A stretch of DNA of 64,000 nucleotides, taken from Prostheceraeus crozeri (lineage: Eukaryota; Platyhelminthes; Polycladida; Euryleptidae). Below, in pieces: positions 61,101 through 64,000 of the stretch; the first letter of the stretch is position 1; each line of letters opens with the position of its first letter. A program made the position numbers and the translations under genes. The stretch spans positions 1-64,000 of the forward strand of contig CAJQUW010005737.1 in the NCBI GenBank assembly GCA_907163375.1, in the 5' to 3' direction. The notes beneath the pieces were generated by a model that worked only from the letters and a program-made list of their open reading frames with translations, did not search any database and was not told where the DNA came from.

Positions 61101-62230
61101 TGGGAAATTCAATTGGAACAGTTGTACAAATACTTGAATTTTGTGAGCTGTTATTGAAAATTCGGATCAAGGATTGGTCCTAACCTCCTTCCCTTCACGT
61201 GCGTGTTACAAGCTGTTACAAAGAACGTAAGAACTGGTCTACCTTGGGAGGCTCTCTTTGCTGATGATTTCCTCCTGGTGGCAGATAGTGAGGTAGAGCT
61301 TACTGGCAAGCTGTCATCTTCACAGTGAAAACCTGATATTGAACTCCAGTAAGACATAGGTCATGCTATCTCACCCTGGTAAGGGCGAGATAGAACCCTC
61401 TGGTTATGAACTTTGTGCAGTGTGCCGCAAAGGTGTGGGTTCAAATTCAATCAAGTGCACAAGATGCCAGTTTTGGGATCATAAGCGTTCCAATGGCATT
61501 GTGGGCCGCCTGTCATCCGCAGTAGCTACATTCCTGTACCACCGGTGTAAAGGAGAATTGGTGACCGACCAAACGCCATCATTTAGAGACGCTGATTCGA
61601 GGTTGATGAGGAAAGCTACGAAGTAGTGAATACTTTTCGTTACCTCGGTGATGTCATTGATGCTGGCGGGGGAGCAATTGCAGCAATCAGAGCGAGGATC
61701 CGGAACGGTTGGTGCCGGTTTCGTGAAATGGCTCCCTTTTTGACATCTAGAGCAACTGCTTCCAACAGTGCTCATGTTAAGGATGTCGCATTATAGTGAT
61801 AGCGACAAGATGACATGTAGGCTATATATCAACTCGAGTAAACTGAATAAGTATCACATTCAGACATGAAAGACTTGAGATGTGAGTAGAAAAGTCAGTG
61901 GAATTTTTTGACATATATTGAAACGAAAACCCGGAATTTTGGCCTCTGAAAGCTGGGAAAACTTATAGAACACTTTCGCCAAATACGATGACAGATCTTT
62001 CTTACAATCTTCAACATTCTCCTTTTTCTCAATATTTTTTTTCTTTTTCAGATCCTCATTTCACTACTTCGGGCCTCAATACTCCTACCCGTCTATCGGA
62101 AGACGAATGGACTGATTCTGATTCCGTTGGCTGTTTCTCCTTGGATGAGACTTCAAGCTTTCGCCGAAGACCTGGAATGATAGTGAACCGGACATTAAAA
62201 GTTGATGATCATCCATTAGCCTCACGATGA
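30926..62230 (+). CDS. SH3BP5/Sab-like Rab11 exchange factor, spliced
   Basis: This spliced gene spans about 31 kb. Clean coding exons are 30926-31159, 38294-38485, 57666-57816 and 62052-62230; candidate but broken exons are 45237-45470 and 48484-48668. Total length would be about 390 residues, close to the 393 of human SH3BP5L (recalled). Vertebrate SH3BP5 proteins and nematode REI-1 are long antiparallel coiled coils that activate Rab11; SH3BP5 also docks JNK at mitochondria. The match rests on exon 2 (EKMNESQDEIN, and SKSYYAAKEE, which fits the family block K-x-Y-Y/W-E-A) and exon 5 (NALEMISREVHAGR, matching the end of the family coiled coil). Introns carry most of the transposons. Whether this copy still makes protein is uncertain because of the middle exons. 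Confidence 0.7.
33190..33245. repeat. hAT-like terminus
   Basis: The segment ends AATCGGTGCACCCCT, the reverse of the AGGGGTGCACCGATTA end common in hAT elements, with GATTAATCGG repeats inside. The partner end was not found. It lies just before the full element at 33348. Confidence 0.35.
33348..35394. mobile_element. hAT-type non-autonomous element, perfect 8-bp TSD
   Basis: It begins CAGAGCTGGAAAAATTCCA and ends ACTTTTCCAACTCTG, imperfect inverted repeats with AATTCCAATTCC blocks next to both ends. The 8-bp duplication TCTCTAAC flanks it at 33340-33347 and 35395-35402. An 8-bp duplication and CAGAG termini are diagnostic of hAT. The 2047-bp interior has no transposase; it holds a GA tract near 34130 and a CT tract near 35185. 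It lies in intron 1 of the SH3BP5-like gene. Confidence 0.85.
35675..38059. mobile_element. hAT-like outer element, hosts a nested insertion
   Basis: The ends are TAAAGACGAGCG and CGCTCATCTTCAC, imperfect inverted repeats, each followed inward by CGGGTT/AACCCG motifs (for example CCCGACCCGAAACCC). TAGAAAG is duplicated at 35668-35674 and 38060-38066. The interior is interrupted by the complete element at 36322-37696, so this is the older of the two. No transposase is present. Confidence 0.6.
36322..37696. mobile_element. hAT-type element nested in the outer one, 8-bp TSD
   Basis: It begins CAGTGTTGCCACAGCGGC and ends GCCGCTGTGGCAACACTG, perfect inverted ends over 18 bases, with GGCGGAATT blocks inside both. 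The 8-bp duplication ATATATCG flanks it at 36314-36321 and 37697-37704. It is 1375 bp. A frame at 36629-36883 has a hydrophobic stretch but no known domain, and there is no hAT transposase. It is non-autonomous and younger than the element around it. Confidence 0.85.
38294..38485 (+). CDS. SH3BP5-like exon 2 (first coiled-coil part)
   Basis: 64 codons, phase 0 at both ends. The acceptor is TTTCATTTCAG and the donor GTGAGTAG at 38486. The peptide begins IHMEKMNESQDEIN and ends RIEVSKSYYAAKEEVVI, matching the start of the family coiled coil. It lies 235 bp downstream of a nested pair of hAT-type elements. The frame is fully open and the splice sites are good, so this is the most secure exon. 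Confidence 0.8.
38700..39476. other. Intron with a hAT-like terminus
   Basis: Mostly AT-rich intron. At about 39195-39286 there is a GC-rich block ending CCCGGTTCCAACCCTGG, the reverse of a CAGGGTTGGAACCGGG hAT-like end, with CCGGT repeats inside. The partner end was not found. Confidence 0.35.
39477..39505 (-). ncRNA. Hammerhead-like ribozyme core candidate
   Basis: On the minus strand, CTGATGA is followed by a short stem (CCTAC, loop, GTAGG) and then GAAA. That is the invariant core order of the hammerhead ribozyme. PLEs are known to carry minimal hammerheads. I cannot establish stem III or the cleavage site by eye, and the nearest PLE fragment (39718-40038) is on the opposite strand. Confidence 0.35.
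39718..40038 (+). pseudogene. PLE connector-region fragment
   Basis: The peptide has the same block order as the PLE part at 5921-6699: HIPQEAKLNFIRNEKDR, a helix with LNGYPDSMMKI, a lysine/arginine-rich stretch and then FPFPFVSGKVDKQIKN. The GIY-YIG domain that should follow is missing; the frame ends at 40038. It is a truncated piece between RT and endonuclease. Confidence 0.6.
40217..41593 (-). mobile_element. mariner element with TIRs and TA target duplication
   Basis: It is 1377 bp and starts CGTGGGTTGACTGAAAAGTA and ends with its reverse complement; the inverted match runs about 24 bases. The dinucleotide TA flanks both ends (40215-40216 and 41594-41595), the mark of Tc1/mariner insertion. 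It contains one transposase gene in reverse orientation. It lies in intron 2 of the SH3BP5-like gene. Confidence 0.95.
40468..41448 (-). pseudogene. mariner transposase, one stop and a frayed C-terminus
   Basis: The start ATG is at 41448 (MSNLEMTGNDAQ). HTH-like N-terminal sequence follows, then a TGA at 41284-41286 where the family has arginine (CGA to TGA), then the frame continues to 40468. Catalytic residues are all present: TSDETWVHH, HHDNARPH and PDLAPCDFHLF, with 34 residues between the last two aspartates (D,D34D). The C-terminus is frameshifted: FLDGFRKLVHRW and GGDYVEK are found in other frames downstream. Two kinds of damage make autonomous activity unlikely. Confidence 0.9.
41600..44540. 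other. Unassigned intron DNA
   Basis: No recognised gene or element. AT-rich, with short motif-free frames on both strands. Confidence 0.45.
44580..44690 (+). pseudogene. Possible hAT transposase C-terminal remnant
   Basis: The plus strand reads YSEEHRLSCATVLEPRLDDP before a stop. This resembles the 'ATxLDPRFK' block of hAT transposases. The neighbourhood has no other clear block. This is a weak call. Confidence 0.25.
45237..45470 (+). pseudogene. SH3BP5-like exon 3 candidate, frame broken
   Basis: The acceptor-like TTCTACTCAG precedes 45237 and a strong donor GTAAGT follows 45470. Family-like peptides appear in the expected order but in three frames: AKNTQSKFYNDAV, then AMRAKENLAL and AEELQKEDAESIKRNF, then AWMEQIN and ERYWDQYLKARR. 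They correspond to the family blocks that end in AWQEMLN and beyond. No single frame is open (stops at about 45312, 45318 and 45363). About two frameshifts and one stop are needed, so I call it a damaged exon or a region with sequence errors. Confidence 0.45.
46725..47270 (+). repeat. RTE-like LINE 3' end, candidate
   Basis: Near 47197-47216 the sequence reads CCCCTTTTAGTCGCCTCTTA, a motif that marks the 3' untranslated end of RTE/BovB-type LINEs and related SINEs in many invertebrates. GC-rich, structured sequence before it (for example AGGGCAGAATCCCG) fits. The frames across it, such as 46559-47032, are probably not genes. Confidence 0.35.
47271..48483. other. Unassigned intron DNA
   Basis: No recognised gene. 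Near 47501-47568 an inverted pair around TTTGTTGATCTC/GAGATCAACA forms a small hairpin. Otherwise AT-rich. Confidence 0.4.
48484..48668 (+). pseudogene. SH3BP5-like exon 4 candidate, frame broken
   Basis: It is bounded by TTTCAATTCTAG and the donor GTAAGG. Peptides resembling the second helix of the family are found in two frames: LERAKSAFYSNNYKGLL (compare the family LKRAINKSKPYFE block), then EYYHEQLTKVN and LIEERRKREVKV. Every frame has a stop. Its length, 185, also does not fit the phases of exons 3 and 5 as drawn. It is weaker than exon 3. Confidence 0.35.
48715..48731 (+). repeat. (CCA)n microsatellite
   Basis: A short run of CCA units, just downstream of the candidate exon 4 donor. 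Confidence 0.8.
49060..50037 (-). pseudogene. Decayed mariner-like transposase
   Basis: On the minus strand, in order and in shifting frames: an HTH (EILQQLQDVYGEDPPSRATV, then HNWVREF) at 49768-50037; CVHNIHSDLG; a D-box remnant IITGYETPI (for the usual TGDETW); GKGIVH-like CKGIVHPRHF; and near 49067-49249 CHLFVHLKKTL, matching the FHLFGHLKK block. Many frameshifts and stops separate them. It is older than the mariner at 40217 and of a different subfamily. I did not find its TIRs. Confidence 0.65.
50295..51045. repeat. Dispersed repeat family A, copy 2
   Basis: It begins TTTGCTAGAAGTG and follows the family through CTTACAGAGATAGG, GTCGTGCGTCGCTTGC and TTCGAAGAATTCAGATCATT to TAATGTTGG. There a poly-A then poly-G block (about 50510-50640) interrupts it. 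Family blocks resume at TGCCATTTCATTTACGTTA and end with CTAATTCTGTGGATGA. Function unknown; see 59850-60415. Confidence 0.55.
50510..50632 (+). repeat. Poly-A and poly-G tracts
   Basis: A-rich stretch (about 50510-50558) followed by GGGGGGG-type runs (50579-50632). It sits inside repeat family A. It may mark an insertion or an assembly weak point. Confidence 0.85.
51288..51436 (-). repeat. tRNA-related SINE-like repeat, copy 1
   Basis: The minus strand has TAGCTCAGTTG (A box) and GGTTCGAATCC (B box) inside a tRNA-like body at 51308-51373. The anticodon arm is about six bases short. The flanks match the copy at 56153-56313 on both sides: GACACAGTCGC and ATCCTGCCAATT before the body, TGCATGGCA after it. 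Shared flanks show a dispersed repeat, not an isolated tRNA gene. Confidence 0.7.
51600..52560 (-). pseudogene. Decayed Tc/DDE-type transposase
   Basis: The minus strand shows, in order, SDDQAVFHFNGSVNR near 52000 (the 'DE-x-x-FHL-x-G-x-VN' block that carries the first catalytic acid), then VRNYLDQHISGR and TGRGG near 51770-51700, and DFF near 51640, as in insect-type Tc-like transposases with an N-terminal DUF4817-like helix-turn-helix. Multiple stops and frameshifts separate them. The N-terminal part upstream to about 52560 is very degraded. Confidence 0.55.
52881..53554. mobile_element. hAT-type MITE, 7/8 TSD
   Basis: It begins GAGGGCTGCGGAAGCGATTG and ends GATCGCTTCCGCACCCCTG, imperfect inverted repeats, with ATTCGCTTCCGCTTCCAAT blocks inside both ends. 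ATTAGAAC (52873-52880) and ATTAAAAC (53555-53562) match at 7 of 8 bases, fitting an aged hAT duplication. It is 674 bp with no transposase. Confidence 0.75.
54295..54680 (-). pseudogene. PLE GIY-YIG domain, left copy
   Basis: Minus strand, open from about 54676 to the stop at 54295. It reads PASNVIYHFRFTSGSKYIGK, then RCLNERVSEH (GIY-YIG core with its conserved R and EH), then ASSITRHL, and ends KDFVSTLYLLWQLSS, matching the usual PLE C-terminus. The upstream frame is broken at the junction with the triplicated region. Confidence 0.7.
54693..55019. repeat. 109-bp tandem triplication inside PLE sequence
   Basis: Three copies start at 54693, 54802 and 54911 with AGAGAACGTATCGG and are nearly identical. 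Read on the minus strand the unit encodes FNVFPSARSAVIFTTKRI, a stretch that in PLEs lies just before the GIY-YIG domain. Since 109 is not divisible by three, each copy changes the frame, which destroys coding. Confidence 0.9.
55150..55503 (+). pseudogene. PLE GIY-YIG domain, right copy
   Basis: Plus strand: NVIYHFRFTCGSKYIGKT, then RCLNERVSEHRPKWL, ASSITRHLQVCNNE and RRTLGILESLVILREN. A TAG near 55469 ends the frame (KKI*), earlier than in the left copy. It is otherwise the same sequence as the left arm. Confidence 0.7.
56153..56313 (-). repeat. tRNA-related SINE-like repeat, copy 2
   Basis: The minus-strand body at 56181-56252 is 72 bases with A box TAGCTCAGTTGG, an anticodon loop CTAGTTA and B box AAGTTCGAATCC. 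The anticodon would read AGT (threonine type), but the anticodon stem is imperfect. Flanks match copy 1. I read it as a SINE or tRNA-like repeat, not a working tRNA. Confidence 0.7.
57253..57491. mobile_element. hAT MITE (CAGTGGCGGCTC), 7/8 TSD
   Basis: 239 bp, beginning CAGTGGCGGCTCG and ending GAGCCGCCGCCACTG. Flanks AATCTTAT (57245-57252) and AATCTCAT (57492-57499) match at 7 of 8 bases. It contains a C-run near 57463. CAGTGGCGGC-type MITEs are widespread in animals. It lies about 175 bp before exon 5 of the SH3BP5-like gene. Confidence 0.85.
57666..57816 (+). CDS. SH3BP5-like exon 5 (end of coiled coil)
   Basis: 50 codons plus one base. The acceptor is CTCGTTTCAG and the donor GTAAGA at 57817. 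It enters in phase 0 and leaves with one base (G). The peptide begins IYQNQLNALEMISREVHAGR, matching the family block ALKNLEMISDEIH, and is followed by a less conserved basic and serine-rich stretch. It sits about 175 bp downstream of a hAT MITE. Confidence 0.8.
58040..58452 (-). pseudogene. LINE C-terminal part, downstream of PLE insertion
   Basis: Minus strand: GWCKFREL near 58355, then VDMRMLRWMCGVRLSDRK and GKRGTGRQKKTW. These are the typical end of a LINE family whose upstream half lies at 58732-59088. A segment between MCGV and GKRG is shorter than usual. Stops and frameshifts are present. Confidence 0.65.
58453..58731. mobile_element. Palindromic PLE terminus inserted in a LINE
   Basis: Two copies of the PLE end seen at 5714-5870 face each other; arms are about 105 bp each (58455-58560 and 58592-58698). 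An extra 33 bases of the same PLE end follow at 58699-58731. The target GCT(G/A)TCGAGAAC is duplicated at 58441-58452 and 58732-58743. Both sides continue the same LINE. It has no coding part. Confidence 0.75.
58577..58608 (+). ncRNA. Hammerhead-like motif in the PLE terminus
   Basis: TTGATGA, a short stem (GGGT-CTGG-ACCC) and GAAACGTC follow in the hammerhead core order; the first base is T where CTGATGA would be canonical. PLE terminal repeats are known to carry minimal hammerheads of this kind. Activity cannot be judged by eye. Confidence 0.45.
58732..59088 (-). pseudogene. LINE RT C-terminal half with zinc-finger-like motif
   Basis: Minus strand: GLKMNTRKMLVSG (RT thumb start), then a Cys/His motif CGTGVGRNSIRCTSCAKWVH, then ECVNSFAYHGDVLDS. 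These follow the RT palm in a LINE family that puts a C-x2-C type finger after the YADD box. A fragment of the same family is at 61160-61800. It is cut by the PLE insertion at 58731. Confidence 0.7.
59850..60415. repeat. Dispersed repeat family A, copy 3
   Basis: The most complete copy: TTTGCTAGAAGTG, CTTACAGAGATAGG, GTCGTGCGTCGCTTGC, ATTCGAAGAATTCAGATC, ATTAAAGAAAGCAGCAGG, GACAGCTTATTGTTTG, CTAATTCTGTG. A minus-strand frame of 125 codons (60032-60409) crosses it but has no known domain and is not kept in the other copies. Confidence 0.6.
60632..60695 (-). repeat. tRNA-related SINE-like repeat, copy 3, truncated
   Basis: It keeps GGTTCGAATCCTGCAAGCCG on the minus strand (B box and acceptor side) and the shared flank ATATCTTTTACATG; the A-box side is lost after about 60690. 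Confidence 0.5.
61160..61800 (+). pseudogene. LINE RT fragment, palm to C-terminus
   Basis: Plus strand: TGLPWEALFADDFLLVADSE carries the catalytic ADD (near 61250); then, after a frameshift, LNSSKT-stop-VMLSHPGKG; then CAVCRKGVGSNSIKCTRCQ, a finger like that at 58732-59088; then NTFRYLGDVIDAGGG and GWCRFREMAPFLTSRA, ending at a TAG near 61793. At least one frameshift and one stop show it is dead. It lies in the last intron of the SH3BP5-like gene. Confidence 0.75.
62052..62230 (+). CDS. SH3BP5-like last exon and stop
   Basis: The acceptor is a long pyrimidine tract ending TTTTTCAG. The first two bases complete the codon begun in exon 5 (G|AT, Asp). 59 residues and a TGA follow: a Ser/Thr/Asp-rich tail (TRLSEDEWTDSDSVGCFS) then RRRPGMIVNRTLKVDDH. 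The acidic serine-rich tail is usual for the C-terminus of this family; the exact sequence is not conserved, so identity comes from exon phase and position. Confidence 0.65.
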
Positions 62231-64000
62231 TTTTTACTGGTGCTTATCTTTACAGCAGTTGTCTATACGTAACCATGCCGATATTTTAATGGCAGAACCG
62301 GAATTCAGTTACCGGAATGTTAAACGCTAAATTTCATCATAAACGTCTATTAGGCGCTCATCTTTGCCAGCCAATTTCATTTGTAGTACTCCGGTTGATA
62401 GCCGAATACTACACGATAAGCTGTAATCACTTCATTCAGACCTGAGCCAGAATTACATAGCATTTTACACAATATTATGGCATTTTGCCCCACAGAACTC
62501 TAAAGAAATGAAGTGCTCTGAACAATTCATTAGAATTCCAAGAATTTCTCCTCAATTCAAGGCTGCTGTTCAGCCGTAAATGACGTTCAGCGGAAGGTTA
62601 ATGTACAACTGCATCTGTAGCAGTGCGAATAACTAATGAAAGTGTGAAACTTGGTTTTCAATGGTACTGTATATTCAACTGCTCATCCATAGGCCTTCAA
62701 GAACTTTGTGGACATAGAACATTTTCAAATTTTCTTATTTAGCACATTTTTAGGAGTAGGATTGACATGACACATCCATGAAGCGTAGTGATGTAGTGAT
62801 ATTTGATACCAATGGATATTCTAAGAGTGATGCAGCTGATTGATTTTTTCTTTTATCGATTTCTTATTTACACTTGCTGTCTTCCTTTGACATTTATTCC
62901 TTCATTTCCTTTATCACCAATCAATCCTCTTAGATTTGTCAAATGCGTTTGACATCATCACTTATGTTAGGAAGAGATTGTCTTGCTCAGCTTCACTCGT
63001 GACCCTGTGTTGTTCTCCACACGTATAACTAGATAGCTATGCTTACATTCCATATGAAGTCTGTGCTCTGTCAGTGTTTGTACTTCCGACTGAAGACGTA
63101 ATTAGAAACAGTTGTGTACACACCACTCACCACATTTTTGTGTGTTTAAAGGATTTTCCTCTATATTTCAATGCTCCGTAAATACCAAGCTCAGTATTGT
63201 AGAAACAAATGCTTTTATGGCCATGTTTCGAACGTAAACTGTTGAAAATAATCTGTAATGTGATGAGAGCAAAGGTAGTTCAAACGGCCTAATTGTATTG
63301 TATAGTATTTAGTGTTAAGTATTTGTTATAGTAGTATCAAATCATTTGTTTTTACTTTTTCTCATTTGTCAATAACTGCCTACTATTTCCATGTTTCTCA
63401 TATAATTAGTGTTTTACAGGAGGGAGAATAAGATTTTTGAATGAAGCACTTTGCTGAAACAACAGCATCCTTGTCATATTATCGCGCAGCATCATCGCAG
63501 CTGCATTTCATAGTGCAGCATCATCGTGTTTCGATAGCAAAATCGCATTTCAAAATTGAGATATCTCTTAGATTTTGAACACTCTAAATTCTCATCTCTC
63601 GTGGCAATAGGACACTTCGCTCCAATGGAATACTTCTTTATGTTGCTGCTGTGTATGGGAAGCTTGAACATCTTAACAGCTATAATAAGTCCATCTTCAT
63701 TTTGTGCTTGTTTCTAAATTTTCAAATGTAGTTTTTGGATGGACTTTTTCATGGCTTCCTTGTCTGTGAAATAACCGACCCAGAAAGATTTAAATTGATG
63801 ATAAAGCCAGAAGCTGCAATTAATTCCAATATTTCGGCTTCACAGCCTGCGTCAGGGATACAAAAGGAAGAGAGAAACTGGGAAGGCATGGAAAATATAT
63901 AATATATTCAGTCGGAGAAACATCAAAGAAATATAAAATCCCGAAGCTCCTCACTTTCATCTCTTGAGTTCAATGCTTGACATAGATTTTGTATGAAAAT
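62231..64000 (+). other. 3' UTR or flank of the SH3BP5-like gene
   Basis: No gene recognised. I find no clean AATAAA in the first kilobase after the stop, so the polyadenylation site is unknown. No assignable repeat. Confidence 0.4.

Noticed and set aside
1-64000. CRISPR array or bacterial operon
   Set aside because: No spaced direct repeats, no ribosome-binding-site-led gene strings; all signals are eukaryotic.

Overview
This window reads as repeat-dense nuclear DNA of an animal, most likely an invertebrate. It is AT-rich, carries one spliced host gene, and is otherwise filled with eukaryotic mobile elements: CR1-like and other LINEs, Penelope-like elements, mariner, hAT-type elements, a foldback element and tRNA-derived SINEs. 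I see no bacterial operon, rRNA or CRISPR array. I cannot name the species.

Host gene. The one gene I recognise lies on the + strand and is a homologue of SH3BP5/SH3BP5L (Sab family, a coiled-coil exchange factor for Rab11). I place coding exons at 30926-31159, 38294-38485, 57666-57816 and 62052-62230 (stop codon at the end), all with sensible splice sites and compatible phases. Two further exons are expected between the second and the fifth. The sequences that fit, at 45237-45470 and 48484-48668, have splice-like borders and family-like peptides, but the peptides are scattered over different frames and contain stops. Either this copy is damaged, these are relics, or the assembly has indels there. 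The rest of 31-62 kb is its introns, packed with transposons.

Layout. 0-12.4 kb is a repeat cluster. It holds a LINE fragment beside a long-inverted-repeat foldback element that swallowed an apparently intact CR1-like LINE; a Penelope-like element (PLE) tail with a GIY-YIG endonuclease; a TIR element with a 17-bp minisatellite; a second, empty foldback copy; and a broken reverse transcriptase split by a MITE. 12.4-28.6 kb is mostly unassigned, with a 100-codon hypothetical ORF, one copy of a dispersed repeat family, a hAT-like transposase relic and a degenerate TIR element. 28.6-29.5 kb is a CR1-like LINE 3' end with a (CTTA)n tail.

Intron contents. Intron 1 holds a 2.0-kb hAT-type element with a perfect 8-bp target duplication and two nested hAT-type elements. 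Intron 2 holds PLE debris with a hammerhead-like motif and a nearly intact mariner with TA duplications. The region before exon 5 holds a decayed mariner, a decayed Tc/DDE transposase, SINEs, a hAT MITE and a head-to-head pair of PLE tails. The last intron holds two pieces of one LINE family, one of them interrupted by a short palindromic PLE terminus with a 12-bp target duplication.

No novel cellular system is evident. The most unusual observations are the broken internal exons of the Sab-like gene, the nested insertions whose order can be read, and the palindromic PLE structures with candidate ribozyme motifs. All homologies were judged by eye from family knowledge; no search was run.
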